From NCBI RefSeq assembly GCF_000020125.1, contig NC_010676.1, positions 1 to 64,000 of the forward strand: 64,000 bases of DNA, read 5' to 3'. How positions within the stretch are numbered: the stretch's first letter is position 1; each line of letters begins with the position of its first letter. Made by a program: the position numbers and the translations under genes. This stretch comes from Paraburkholderia phytofirmans PsJN (lineage in GTDB: Bacteria > Pseudomonadota > Gammaproteobacteria > Burkholderiales > Burkholderiaceae). Positions 42,130-51,161 of the stretch are shown piece by piece. The notes under the pieces are model-generated. The model ran no database searches, was not told the origin of the DNA, and saw only the letters and a program-made list of their open reading frames with translations.

Positions 42130-43176
42130 ATGCCGAATCCGACCCGGGCCTTCCTTCTCGGCCCGCTCCTGAAAGGCGTTTCACGCTCCTTCTATCTCAC
42201 CCTGCGCGTGCTGCCCGTCGGGATGCGCGATCCGATCGGACTCGCTTACCTGCTGGCGCGCGCGGCCGACACGATCGCCGACACCTCGCTGATCTCGCCG
42301 GAACAACGCCTTGCCTTGCTGCTGTCACTGCGCGCTCAGGTGAACGGCGCAACAGACGACGTGGCGCTATTCCAGCGCATGGCCGCGGAAGTGGCGGGGC
42401 AGCAGGACCAGTCGGACGAGAAAGTGCTGCTCGAATCGCTCGGCCCCGCGCTCGATGTGTTGTCGCAACTGAGCGAATCGGATCGTAAGGCTGTCCGCGA
42501 GATCGTTTCGACGCTGACCGAAGGCATGGAGTTCGATCTTCGCACCTTCCCCGACGAACGTTCCGGTCAGATCGCGGCGCTACGCGAATACGACGAACTC
42601 GACCGCTACACGTACCTCGTGGCGGGCTGCGTCGGCGAATTCTGGACCACGATGACCTACGCGCACATGCCCGGCACGCTGAAGGAGCGGCCCGAGACGA
42701 TGGCACGGCGCGGCGTGCGCTTCGGCAAGGCGCTGCAGATGACCAACGTGCTGCGCGATTGCGGCAAGGATCTGCGGATCGGCCGCTGTTATCTGCCGCA
42801 GACCTTGCTCGACCGATATGGTCTAAGCGTGCAGGATTTGTTGGTGCCGGCTAATTCGGTGCGTGCCCGGCCGCTGATGCTCGAGCTTTTGCGCACGACC
42901 CTCGATCATTTCCGTGACGCCCTCGATTACACGTTGGCGATTCCTGCGTTCTCCGTGCGTTTGCGGCTCGCCTGTTTGTGGCCGATTCTGATTGGTCTGG
43001 AGACGCTGCTCCTGCTCGTGGACAACGCTGCCTGGCTCGATCCGCAGAAAGTGTCGAAAGTGCGGCGTAATAGGGTGTATCAGATCATCGCGTCGTCGCT
43101 GTTGCTGGTGCCTTCGAATGGACTGGTGCGCAACGCCATTGAACAGCGAATCAGGCAAATCGAAGCCCGCCTTTGA
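42130..43176 (+). CDS. Squalene/phytoene synthase family protein
   Basis: This 348-residue isoprenoid head-to-head condensing enzyme has the first Asp-rich motif in AADTIADTSL, the second in NVLRDCGKDLRIGRCYLP, and YTYLVAGCVGEFWTTM. Hydrophobic C-terminal helices (LACLWPILIGLETLLLLV) resemble farnesyl-diphosphate farnesyltransferases that anchor to the membrane. It would make squalene for hopanoids or presqualene-type compounds. No other hopanoid genes are nearby. I chose the ATG at 42130 because the upstream 50 codons look non-coding, and a TATACAAT-like -10 string lies at 42055-42062. Confidence 0.88.
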   Translation: MPNPTRAFLLGPLLKGVSRSFYLTLRVLPVGMRDPIGLAYLLARAADTIADTSLISPEQRLALLLSLRAQVNGATDDVALFQRMAAEVAGQQDQSDEKVLLESLGPALDVLSQLSESDRKAVREIVSTLTEGMEFDLRTFPDERSGQIAALREYDELDRYTYLVAGCVGEFWTTMTYAHMPGTLKERPETMARRGVRFGKALQMTNVLRDCGKDLRIGRCYLPQTLLDRYGLSVQDLLVPANSVRARPLMLELLRTTLDHFRDALDYTLAIPAFSVRLRLACLWPILIGLETLLLLVDNAAWLDPQKVSKVRRNRVYQIIASSLLLVPSNGLVRNAIEQRIRQIEARL

Positions 43177-43293
43177 GCGTCACGAGCAAGCAGAGCTGAT
43201 TTAATCTGCATCATGGAATAGCCATCGATCGGGAAACCCCTAGGACCGTGTATTCCTGGTTCGCGTTAGTCTCTTCCAAAGAGGAGGCGAACC

Positions 43294-43542
43294 ATGAGAC
43301 AAGCGTTCAATATTGCCGTAGTGCTGTTGCTCGGCTATCTGATGGCAGATAGAGCGCTGATGCGCGCGCAAGCGGGCGAGATGGGGACAATAACGTGTCA
43401 CCAGGGCGCGGAGATGGTCAAATCGAACGCGCTGAAAAAAGGCTTCGGAGACATCGGGGCAAGCAGCCAAGGCGAGAATTTTCTATCGAGCTGTCTCGTC
43501 ACCGGGCGCGGTCAAGTGGGCGATCTCATCGCGCGAGACTGA
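43294..43542 (+). CDS. Small secreted or membrane-anchored protein, unknown function
   Basis: This 82-residue protein has an N-terminal hydrophobic segment (AFNIAVVLLLGYLMADRALM) that may be a signal anchor, and a polar C-terminal part with two Cys residues (TCHQG and SSCLV) that could form a disulfide. The ATG has a strong GAGGAGGCGAACC ribosome-binding site, the main reason to accept the gene. I do not recognise a family. Confidence 0.6.
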   Translation: MRQAFNIAVVLLLGYLMADRALMRAQAGEMGTITCHQGAEMVKSNALKKGFGDIGASSQGENFLSSCLVTGRGQVGDLIARD

Positions 43543-43646
43543 CGCGCGTCGCCGGCCCATTATCTGAAATCGGCCTTGGTCTGCCAATGCGGGCCCCGTT
43601 CCGATGCTGACAAAGGCGTTGCAGAACGGCGGCGCCAATAAAAAGC

Positions 43647-43756
43647 GCCCGGACCGTTGAGGGTCCAGGCGAAGCCATCGGGAGCCCGATGACGGAGGTA
43701 ACCAATGGACAACTGGCCCGCGATCGGAGAGATACCGGTCGCGGGCCAGTTTGCTT
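43647..43756 (+). ncRNA. Candidate structured RNA ending in a terminator-like hairpin
   Basis: Three consecutive inverted repeats lie in 110 nt. They are GCCCGGACC/GGTCCAGGC (43647-43670), CATCGGG/CCCGATG (43676-43691) and a 13-bp perfect stem AACTGGCCCGCGA/TCGCGGGCCAGTT (43711-43751) followed by TGCTTTG. A strong GGAGGT site (43694-43699) and ATG (43705) sit between the second and third stems, opening a 53-codon frame to 43866. It could be a small RNA, an attenuator or a leader with a small ORF. I cannot assign a known family. The rest of 43543-43884 shows nothing else. Confidence 0.45.
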
Positions 43757-43884
43757 TGAATCATCGCGCACCGGTTACTGATGCGCAGGCGGTTGATCGT
43801 CGCACAAGAAGAATTCGTGCTTGCTCAACTCGCCGGACAACTAGTTACGGTCCGGTTACGCGCTGATTACCGCGCGGCTAGTGC

Positions 43885-44202
43885 TTAGTGACCGAAATAA
43901 ACCGACTGCGGACCATTCGCAGGAACCGGGCGGCCTGCTTGAGAAGCGCCGCTCACCGTGCCACCGTAACCACTTTCCGCTGCCTGTGCGGTGCCGTTTT
44001 CACGAGCGACGCGAGCTTGTGCGGCCTGAATGTCAGCTGGGTAGTACGGATCGGCGAGGCCGGGTTGATAGCCTGCTTTTTCGAGTTGAATCAGTTCGGC
44101 GCGCACTTGGGCGCGGGTCACGGGCTGGTTGGACTGCGCAAACGAAGCAACAGGAGCGGCCAGCACAGCAGCGATAACAACAGCTTGAATGAGCGATTTC
44201 AT
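43885..44202 (-). CDS. DUF4148 exported small protein 1
   Basis: This 105-residue protein has a Sec signal peptide (MKSLIQAVVIAAVLAAPVASFA) and a DUF4148 core, TRAQVRAELIQLEKAGYQPGLADPYYPADIQAAQARV. This family is abundant in Burkholderiaceae and its function is unknown. The mature protein is short, Ala/Gln-rich and periplasmic or surface-exposed. A purine-rich AGGTAG site precedes the ATG. A 227-bp gap separates it from the holin gene upstream of it. Confidence 0.9.
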   Translation of the reverse strand: MKSLIQAVVIAAVLAAPVASFAQSNQPVTRAQVRAELIQLEKAGYQPGLADPYYPADIQAAQARVARENGTAQAAESGYGGTVSGASQAGRPVPANGPQSVYFGH

Positions 44203-44429
44203 GATGAACTACCTCCAATTCGGTTTTTATCTTGCTACGAACGTTGTTGTTCGTATTCAGTGATTGCATTGTAGTTTTGCGACCTGGAGAGAGTAACCAC
44301 CGTTTAAGGTAATGTTTGTTGCCGAATTTGAGACAAACAACGGATTCCGGAGGCGAGATACGCGCGGCGCAGCACGCGTCGAGCCGTTGTCTCGTCGCGT
44401 GTTGCGTCTCGTCAGTGAACGAATCGTCA

Positions 44430-45125
44430 TCAACTGCCCGAGAAAATCGGACCTTGTCCACCCGGTGTAAATTGCTGGAATGCCTCGCTGTGCGACGGAG
44501 CCTGCGCCGCTTGTGGCCGCGCCGCTGAAGCGGTGGCTGGCTCGCGTAGCGTGAGCGCGCTGTCCGGGGTGATGGGCACGCTGGGCTTGGCGAGCAGTTC
44601 GGTCTTTCGCATCGATCCCACCGACGTGCCGAAGTAATAGCCGATGATGCTGATCCACGCCGTACCCAAAGCACCGACGATCACGTTGACGAGATCCTTG
44701 TTCGTGCCCGGCAGCGGCTGGAAGGCCATGAGCAGCAGAATGCCGAAGAAGCCGGCGGTGACCGCCATCGCAAGGACTTTGGGCACCCAGTCCTTATTGC
44801 TGATTCCCATTGCGCGCGCGTCGGCCCGATCGGCGGCCTGGATGCGCGCCATATCGCTTTCATGCGCGAGGCTCGCCTGGGCGGCCGTGACCATCAACTG
44901 TTGCAACTGCAACGAGTTCGCACTCTCGGCTTGCCGCACCTTCTCGAGTGCGCTGGGATCGTTCAACGCAAGTTCCACGACGCCCGGATCGCTCGGCGTG
45001 CCGAGCGCATGCGAAATGATCGCGGCGGCGGCGGTCACGCCCACGCCGATCGGACCACCCACGAGGCCGGCGAGAAGCGGTGCGCTGCTGCCGATGTTCG
45101 AGGCTACTTTAGACCAGTCCATCAT
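44430..45125 (-). CDS. Phage-type holin (3-TM family)
   Basis: This 231-residue protein has a hydrophobic N-terminal region (LLAGLVGGPIGVGVTAAAAIIS), a charged middle with LAHESDMARIQAADRADARAM, and two later helices (VLAMAVTAGFFGILLLMAF, VNVIVGALGTAWISIIGYYFGTS). The YYFGTS ending of the last helix is typical of phage and gene-transfer-agent holins. Its start overlaps the lysozyme stop (ATGA). The Pro/Ala-rich tail of about 60 residues is probably cytoplasmic. It would release the adjacent lysozyme or another cargo across the inner membrane. No phage structural genes are present. Confidence 0.85.
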   Translation of the reverse strand: MMDWSKVASNIGSSAPLLAGLVGGPIGVGVTAAAAIISHALGTPSDPGVVELALNDPSALEKVRQAESANSLQLQQLMVTAAQASLAHESDMARIQAADRADARAMGISNKDWVPKVLAMAVTAGFFGILLLMAFQPLPGTNKDLVNVIVGALGTAWISIIGYYFGTSVGSMRKTELLAKPSVPITPDSALTLREPATASAARPQAAQAPSHSEAFQQFTPGGQGPIFSGS

Positions 45126-45604
45126 GCTGCTCCCAGGAGAAGATTAGCGGCCATTCTTTCGGTCCATCCACGGCTGAAATTGGGCCATGCGTGCAGGTTG
45201 CGCAGGTAACGCAAGCGATAGGCGGCGAAGCGCATGACAAACTTCAGCGCGTCCGCATTTTTCACCGCATCGAGTGTGTCCGGGCCGAACTTGCCGTCTT
45301 CTTTCGCACCGGAAGCTTTTTGCATCCACAACACCACCAGGCCGCCGTTGTAATTGGCGTCAAAGATCTGGAAGGCAACGCGCGGGTCGAGTTCGTCCAG
45401 ATGCAGCGGGTCCCAGTACTTCTGTTTGGCGATCTGTCTGGCGGTATCCAGCGGCAGGTCTTTCATGGCGCCGGCATAGCCCGCGCTGCGTGCCACGCGC
45501 GCCGTGACTCCCCACATGGTTTCACCGCCAGGGTCGTGCGGATTGAAGGAGTAACCGCCTTCACTGCCAATCAGAGCTCTGAACGCATCTTCGAAATTGT
45601 CCAT
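45122..45604 (-). CDS. GH108 lysozyme with peptidoglycan-binding tail
   Basis: This 160-residue protein of glycoside hydrolase family 108 has the catalytic Glu in SEGGYSFNPHDPGGETMWGVT and a C-terminal PG-binding-3 type region with KEDGKFGPDTLDAV. No signal peptide is present, so export depends on the holin next door. The start at 45604 follows GAAGAGGAGATG. Lysozyme-holin pairs occur in prophages but also as domesticated release systems for proteins. Here no capsid, tail or integrase genes accompany it. Confidence 0.88.
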   Translation of the reverse strand: MDNFEDAFRALIGSEGGYSFNPHDPGGETMWGVTARVARSAGYAGAMKDLPLDTARQIAKQKYWDPLHLDELDPRVAFQIFDANYNGGLVVLWMQKASGAKEDGKFGPDTLDAVKNADALKFVMRFAAYRLRYLRNLHAWPNFSRGWTERMAANLLLGAA

Positions 45605-45685
45605 CGAACATCTCCTCTTCAACCAGGTGTATTACTGCAACGGGTAAGTGCTGCGGGACTAAGCTATCTGCACGGCCGGTATTCG

Positions 45686-47119
45686 TTACGCGGTTTGCAA
45701 CGCAAGCGGGGCGGGTGGATTCGAAACGGGCCTGACTCCGTCATCGGGCTTCGACGCGTCTGGGCGGTTGCCTCCCTGCGCCGCTCTGGCAAGCCGCGCC
45801 AGATGACTCTCGCGCACCGACAAAGTCCCCGCATCGAGTTGCAACGCCTGAGCGAATTTGCGCGAGGCGCCGGACCGATCGCCTTTGCGATCCAGTGCCC
45901 GGCCCCATTCCGCGTAAGAGGGCGCGAGATCCGGGCGTAGCGCGACGGCGCGCGAGAGCTTTTCGATTGCTTCGTCATAGCGGCCGACGGTGACGAGCGC
46001 TTCGCCCCAATCGTGCAGGTTGTCGACCGAGTCGGGCTTCATCTTGTCGGCCTGCTTGAATGCATCGAGCGCTTCGGAATAGCGATTCGCATGCAATAGC
46101 ACGTCGCCGAGAAGACGCAGATTTTCCGCCGTCTTCGATTTCTCGCGTGCGCCGGCTCGCAAGGCATCGAGTGCGTCGTCGATGCGATGCTGCTGTTCGA
46201 GTGCAATGCCAAGGCTTGCGTGCAGCACCGCTGAATGCTGGTACACGGTCAACGCTTCGCGAGTCTGCTGCTCGGCCTCTTTGGACAGCCCCTGATTGGC
46301 AAGCAGCCACGCTTTGCCGGCGAGCGCCCATTCGCCTTGCTCAGAGGCGGGCAGTGCGAGCACTTCGTCGTAGATCGCGACGATCTCGCCGTAGTCGCAG
46401 TGCGCGAGGGAACACTTGGTTTTCTGCACTTGCGAGTAGAGATGACTGGCGAGAATATTCGGCTCCGCAAGACGCATGGCTTTGACTGCAATGTCGTGCA
46501 CGAACTTTTCCAGATCGCGTCCTTCGAACGACACCGTGCTTTCGCGGGAATTAAACGGACCGCCTTCAATCTGCACATGCGCCACATAGGAGTCCGCGCT
46601 GTCGTTAACCTTCGTGATGCCGACATGAACGGCCACGTCCGTGCGTTTGATGACGCCTTTAATGAAGCGCACGGTGGTTGCATACGACATCTCCTGACCG
46701 GGGATCTGAATGTCCGGTTGTGCGTCGTTGTCCGTCAGGGTGTCGTGCGGAATCGACTCGGCGTCCTGACCGATCGCTCGCATAGAAGACATGATGCGTT
46801 CCGCGAGAAAATTCGATGTATAACCGCGTTCCACCAGCGACTGCGGCGTTTCGACGGGCGGCACCAGCAATTGCCGCGTGAGTACGCCGCGCACGACGAG
46901 GCAGAAAAAACCTATGGTGAGCACCGCGAACACCCACGGCAAAACATACGGCCACAATTGTTTCGGGCCTCGTACGATGAAGCCGGCGGTCTGCAACCCG
47001 AACGGCACGAATCCCGCCGGGAAGTCGCGCTTTGCCATACGACGCTTTGAACGGGCATCCGCGCAAAAAGGCCGGCTTTGCCAATTCACTGGCCGACGTT
47101 GGCTCTGCACACTCGACAT
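45686..47119 (-). CDS. Membrane-anchored TPR-repeat protein
   Basis: This 477-residue protein has one N-terminal transmembrane helix (LWPYVLPWVFAVLTIGFFCLVV, about 60-81), a mixed domain (about 95-240), then about five tetratricopeptide repeats (for example AVLHASLGIALEQQHRIDDALDALRAG and DLAPSYAEWGRALDRKGDRSGA). I chose MSSVQS at 47119 because GAGGTG precedes it; MAKRDF at 47038 is a possible later start without a clear site. TPRs mediate protein contacts. No enzymatic motif is visible and no partner is indicated by neighbours, so function is unknown. Confidence 0.78.
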   Translation of the reverse strand: MSSVQSQRRPVNWQSRPFCADARSKRRMAKRDFPAGFVPFGLQTAGFIVRGPKQLWPYVLPWVFAVLTIGFFCLVVRGVLTRQLLVPPVETPQSLVERGYTSNFLAERIMSSMRAIGQDAESIPHDTLTDNDAQPDIQIPGQEMSYATTVRFIKGVIKRTDVAVHVGITKVNDSADSYVAHVQIEGGPFNSRESTVSFEGRDLEKFVHDIAVKAMRLAEPNILASHLYSQVQKTKCSLAHCDYGEIVAIYDEVLALPASEQGEWALAGKAWLLANQGLSKEAEQQTREALTVYQHSAVLHASLGIALEQQHRIDDALDALRAGAREKSKTAENLRLLGDVLLHANRYSEALDAFKQADKMKPDSVDNLHDWGEALVTVGRYDEAIEKLSRAVALRPDLAPSYAEWGRALDRKGDRSGASRKFAQALQLDAGTLSVRESHLARLARAAQGGNRPDASKPDDGVRPVSNPPAPLALQTA

Positions 47120-47345
47120 GACGCACCTCGATTTCAACGGATGTTGGTAAGAGCACGACTGGGTGACGTCTATTACGCATCGACCGTGCCATTGCGCACA
47201 GTGCCTTATACGACGGGCGTGTAGGGAACTGCGGTACAGGCAAGTGCGCAATTGTGTTGCGTGGAGGCCAACGAATGTTGCGCGTGAGTTTGCCGGCGGG
47301 AGACAGGCGGCGGGGAGAAGGCGGGAAATGAGGTGTTTCGATCGG

Positions 47346-47388
47346 ACACCGTATCTGTCCTGTCGGGCGACGGGACAAATACGGCGTC
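47346..47388. repeat. Long imperfect palindrome
   Basis: About 20-bp arms of the form GACRCCGTATYTGTCCYGTCG face each other across a 1-3 bp centre, with three mismatches. It lies 67 bp after the DUF4148 stop, between two minus-strand genes, with no T-tract. It could be an operator, a processing hairpin or a REP-like element. The remainder of 47120-47454 shows no gene. Confidence 0.6.
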
Positions 47389-47454
47389 ATGCATGCAACA
47401 AAAACCGGCAGAGAATTATTCGACTACGCGCCGGCTTCCGTGCCACGGCGCAGT

Positions 47455-47721
47455 TCAGTTGCCTCCCTTGAATAGCTCTTGCAAGCGCGCTGATTCGCCG
47501 CTTTTCTGCGATTGGACGAGCTGCTGGTAGACGTCCGCGCGCGTGAGTCCTTGTGCTTTTAACGGGCCGCCGGACATCGATGTTGTGGAGGGTTGGCCGC
47601 CCACCGCGTCGGCCGCTGCCGGCTGAGCTTGCGCCGTACTCTCCGTGGCAGCGTCCTGAGCGTGCGCTTGCCATGTGAACGCGCAAAGCAATCCGCCTGC
47701 GATGATCAGAGCCTTCTTCAT
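47455..47721 (-). CDS. DUF4148 exported small protein 2
   Basis: This 88-residue protein has a signal peptide MKKALIIAGGLLCAFTWQAHA and a short DUF4148-like core GLTRADVYQQLVQSQKSGESARLQELFKG. I chose the start at 47721 because GGAGAGGG precedes it. It resembles the protein at 43885 in type but not closely in sequence. Function is unknown; it is probably periplasmic. Confidence 0.82.
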   Translation of the reverse strand: MKKALIIAGGLLCAFTWQAHAQDAATESTAQAQPAAADAVGGQPSTTSMSGGPLKAQGLTRADVYQQLVQSQKSGESARLQELFKGGN

Positions 47722-48177
47722 GTCCCTCTCCTTCAAACTCCTGGCGCCGCCCTCGCGGCACCACATTGCGGAAGTTCCGCCAGGATTGCACGCGAGAAAT
47801 GCGGACAATCAGGCGGGACACAGGGCGGAGACAATCACCGGCTTCCTTGTCGAATTCCGCGCAGCGCACCAGAGAGGTGCGTTATCGAAATACTTCGTAT
47901 TGCAAGGAAAGGTGCGCGCTGAGGCTTTATTGTTCGGCGACGATTCAGAGAGTCGGACTTGCCTCCACCATGTCAAGGAGACGGACGGGTCGCATTCAAA
48001 TTCAAGTGTTAATCAGCCATCCTGAATGCGCGGAGGGCTCGTTGTTTAAAAAAATCCAACCGGGTTAATTTGGCCTTACTGGTGTCTTTCATTTGGCCGA
48101 AAAAGAAAATGCCGTTCAGTCTGTGACTGAACGGCATTCTTTTCAACGTGACCTGCTACGCGGCTAATGGAGCTTGC
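47722..48177. other. Intergenic region between DUF4148 and ABC permease genes
   Basis: These 456 bp separate two minus-strand genes. I see the permease terminator at 48104-48143 and otherwise no gene, repeat or clear promoter, although the DUF4148 promoter must lie here. Confidence 0.5.
48104..48143. terminator. Terminator of the ABC importer operon
   Basis: A perfect 12-bp stem AATGCCGTTCAG/CTGAACGGCATT with a 7-nt loop is flanked by AAAAAGAA on the left and CTTTT on the right. It could terminate transcription in both directions. On the minus strand it lies 35-70 bp after the permease stop. Confidence 0.85.
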
Positions 48178-49041
48178 TCAAACCGCAGTCGGCCGCCACT
48201 TCAACAGCCGCTGTTCGACCGCGGTCAACAGATAGTCCGCTGCCAGTGCGACGACGGCCAACACAATCATCGCGGCGAACACCCCGCTTGCGTTAAACGC
48301 GCCTTGCGCAGTCGAGATCAACAGTCCGATACCTTGCTTTGAGCCGAGGAACTCGCCCACCACCGCACCGACCAGCGCGAATCCGAAGCTCACGTGCAAG
48401 CTCGCGAGAATCCAGCTCAATGCCGACGGGATCACCACCGAGGTTGTCACCTGACGGCGCGACGCGCCGAGAATCTGCGCATTCGCGATCATGAAGCGAT
48501 CGGCTTCACGCACGCCCTGGAAAGCGTTAGCGAACACGACGAAGAACACCATCACCACCGCCAGCGCCACCTTCGACGCCATGCCCAAACCCAGCGCAAT
48601 CACGAACACCGAACCGAGCACCACACGCGGAATCGAGTTGGCGATTTTGATGTAGAGACTGAAGACGTCGGAGAGCAGCTTGTTGCGCCCGAGCACGATG
48701 CCGCAGAACACACCGGCGACCGAACCGATAATGAAGCCGAGCCCGGTTTCTTCGAGCGTGACCCACACTTGCGTCAGCAGCGGACCTTGCGAGGTGCCGT
48801 TCACGAACCAGTCGATGATCTGGTCGAAAATCGCGCTCGGCATCGAGAAGAAGAACGGGTCGATCCACTTCAGGCGCGCGGACAGTTCCCACCCGCCGAG
48901 TACGACCACCAGCACGACGATACGCAGCGAGATCACTAGCGCGTGACGCTGCCGGATGCGTTTTTGCGCTACACGTTCGACATGGGCGAGCGATGCGGCG
49001 TCGATGCCCGAGGGCATCATCTGTTGAGGGGTAGTAGACAT
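48178..49041 (-). CDS. ABC importer permease, SsuC/TauC-like
   Basis: This 287-residue inner membrane permease has about six helices and the EAA-type loop EADRFMIANAQILGASRRQVTTSVVIPSALSWILA that contacts the ATPase. It resembles permeases for sulfonates, taurine, nitrate and pyrimidine precursors. It is third in the operon SBP-ATPase-permease on the minus strand. Substrate cannot be assigned from this protein. Confidence 0.92.
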   Translation of the reverse strand: MSTTPQQMMPSGIDAASLAHVERVAQKRIRQRHALVISLRIVVLVVVLGGWELSARLKWIDPFFFSMPSAIFDQIIDWFVNGTSQGPLLTQVWVTLEETGLGFIIGSVAGVFCGIVLGRNKLLSDVFSLYIKIANSIPRVVLGSVFVIALGLGMASKVALAVVMVFFVVFANAFQGVREADRFMIANAQILGASRRQVTTSVVIPSALSWILASLHVSFGFALVGAVVGEFLGSKQGIGLLISTAQGAFNASGVFAAMIVLAVVALAADYLLTAVEQRLLKWRPTAV

Positions 49042-49057
49042 ATTTGCCGTTCCTTGA

Positions 49058-49852
49058 TTAACCGATCTGCACTTCTTCGCGCAGGTCGTGCCAGATGTCG
49101 CGCGAAATTTCGATGAAACGCGGCTCGTAGCGAATCTCCGAGGTGACCCGCGGACGCGGCAGATCGATTTCGTACACTTTCTTCAGCGTCGCCGGGCGTG
49201 CGGTCAGCACGAATACACGGTCGGCGAGCGCAATCGCTTCTTCGAGATCGTGCGTGACGAATACCACCGAGCCCGCGCCGCCCCACAGTTGCAGCAGTTC
49301 GTCCTGCATCAGCGTGCGGGTTTGCATGTCGAGCGCCGAGAACGGCTCGTCCATCAGCAGGATTTCCGGCTTGTTGATGAAGGTCTGCGCGAGCGCCACG
49401 CGCTTTCTCATGCCGCCGGACAGTTGATGCGGATAGTGCTTGCCGAATTTGTCGAGGCCCACACGGCGCAGCCATTCGTTGGCCTCGTCGTACGCGGCGG
49501 ATTTGGAACGTCCGCGATACAGCGGACCCGCCGCCACGTTGTCGAGCACCGAACGCCACGGGAACACGGCGTCGGCCTGAAATACGAAACCGATACGCGG
49601 ATCGATGCCGTCTACCGGCGCGCCCATCACGCGCACTTCGCCCGTGGTGGGCTTCAGCAAGCCGGTAATCATGCTGAGCGTGGTGGATTTGCCGCAACCC
49701 GTGGGCCCGACCACTGCGACGAATTCGCCGCGCGCCACCGACATGCTGAAGTCGCGTAACGCAATGGTCGCCTTGCCATCAGGAGAAATGAAACGGCACG
49801 AGACGTTGCGCATTTCGATCGCTGGCGTATCGCGTGACAAAGGTTGATTCAT
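49058..49852 (-). CDS. ABC importer ATPase, SsuB/TauB-like
   Basis: This 264-residue ATPase has Walker A GPTGCGKSTT, Q-loop FVFQADAVFPWRSV, signature LSGGMRKRVALAQ, Walker B ILLMDEPFSALD and the switch His in VTHDLEEA. Family length is normal. It lies between the solute-binding protein and permease genes and energises uptake of their common substrate. Confidence 0.95.
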   Translation of the reverse strand: MNQPLSRDTPAIEMRNVSCRFISPDGKATIALRDFSMSVARGEFVAVVGPTGCGKSTTLSMITGLLKPTTGEVRVMGAPVDGIDPRIGFVFQADAVFPWRSVLDNVAAGPLYRGRSKSAAYDEANEWLRRVGLDKFGKHYPHQLSGGMRKRVALAQTFINKPEILLMDEPFSALDMQTRTLMQDELLQLWGGAGSVVFVTHDLEEAIALADRVFVLTARPATLKKVYEIDLPRPRVTSEIRYEPRFIEISRDIWHDLREEVQIG

Positions 49853-49892
49853 CGGCTGGGGCCTCGCTGTTCTCGTGATAGTGATAAGGGCG

Positions 49893-50912
49893 TTACTTCG
49901 CGGCCGTTTTGACCGGTGCCGACACGTAGTCGTTGGTGTACGTCTTGGCGAGGTCGATATGCTTACCCTTCACCGAAGGATTGAACGCCGACAGCACTTT
50001 CAGCACGGTATCCGGGCCGTCGGCGGGCATCTTGCCGTCCTTCGTGAACATGGGCAGCGACGCCTTCAGCGCGCCGACGTACAGGTCTTTGTTGTTGCCG
50101 TAGTAGTCCTTCGGCATCTTCGCGGCGATCTCTTCGGCGCTATGCGTCGCGATGAAGTTCAGCGTCTTTGCGAAAGCGTGCGAGAGCTTCGCGGCGTCGT
50201 CCTTGTGCGATTCCGCCCACGCGCGCTGAACGTAGAAGCTCGAAGCCGGATAGGTGCCGCCGAGCGCGGCGCGCGTGCCTTCCAGCGTGCGCATGTCGAC
50301 CAGCACCTTGGCGTCGCCGGTCTTCAGCAACTGCGAGACGGTCGGCTCGGTGGTCATGCCCGCGTCGATACGGCTCTGCTTGATGGCCGCGATAAAGCTG
50401 TTGTCCGCGCCAACCGGCAGCAGCGTGTATTGCGTGGACGGCACGCCCGCACGTTGCGCGAGGTACTGCGTGAGGAAGCTGGTCGACGAACCGAGCCCGG
50501 TCACGCCGAGCGTTTTGCCCTTCGAGTCGGCCATGCTCTTGAAGCTATCCGCGGCCTTGGTGGAGACCATTTCGACCTCACCCGGCACCTGGCCGAAGAT
50601 CACCAGCGCCTGGACTTCCTTGCCCTTGCTTTGCAGGTCGATGGTGTGGTCGTAGAAGCCCACCACGCCTTGCACCGCTCCCGCGAGCAGTTCGTTTTCC
50701 GCATCGACGCCGGCCGGCTGCGAGAGGATTTCGACGTCGAGGCCTTCGTCCTTGAAGTAGCCGAGTTGCTCCGTCAGCTTGGCGGGCAAATAGATGATCT
50801 TGGTGGCGCCGCCCACCATGATCGTGAGCTTTTCCGCGTGAGCGGCGGCCGAAGCGGCGGCAAGGGTAAACGCAACACCTGACACAGCGGCAATCTGGCG
50901 CAAGGTACGCAT
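49893..50912 (-). CDS. ABC solute-binding protein 1 (NMT1/SsuA-like)
   Basis: This 339-residue periplasmic binding protein has a signal peptide ending AAAHA. The NMT1-like fold starts TIMVGGATKIIYLPAKLTEQ and continues GYFKDEGLDVEILSQPAGVDAENELLAG, GKTLGVTGLGSSTSFLTQYLA and AGMTTEPTVSQLLKTGDA. It is the first gene of the importer operon. A close paralogue lies at 53379, across two divergent two-component gene pairs. The ligand is unknown; related proteins bind sulfonates, nitrate, aromatic acids or pyrimidines. Confidence 0.92.
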   Translation of the reverse strand: MRTLRQIAAVSGVAFTLAAASAAAHAEKLTIMVGGATKIIYLPAKLTEQLGYFKDEGLDVEILSQPAGVDAENELLAGAVQGVVGFYDHTIDLQSKGKEVQALVIFGQVPGEVEMVSTKAADSFKSMADSKGKTLGVTGLGSSTSFLTQYLAQRAGVPSTQYTLLPVGADNSFIAAIKQSRIDAGMTTEPTVSQLLKTGDAKVLVDMRTLEGTRAALGGTYPASSFYVQRAWAESHKDDAAKLSHAFAKTLNFIATHSAEEIAAKMPKDYYGNNKDLYVGALKASLPMFTKDGKMPADGPDTVLKVLSAFNPSVKGKHIDLAKTYTNDYVSAPVKTAAK

Positions 50913-51161
50913 GAAGCAGTCTCCTTAGGTTTGGTCGCCGCTGGGTGTTTCATGCGGCGCTTTCTGGGTGAATGACGGCGATTATAGAAATCGGAAACCT
51001 TCTGGCAGCTTTCGGGGGGATGGCCAAATCATGGGTGTTAACCCGCAACGCTCCCGCGACCCCGCCGAAAACGTCACGACGTATCCCGCACACCACACGG
51101 CACGCGCGCAAAGCCCTTGTTTTACGGCACAATCGACGGCCTGACTTTTGCCGTTCCCGCC

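Noticed and set aside
44430..45604. Complete prophage
   Set aside because: Only lysozyme and holin are found; no integrase, terminase, capsid or tail gene.
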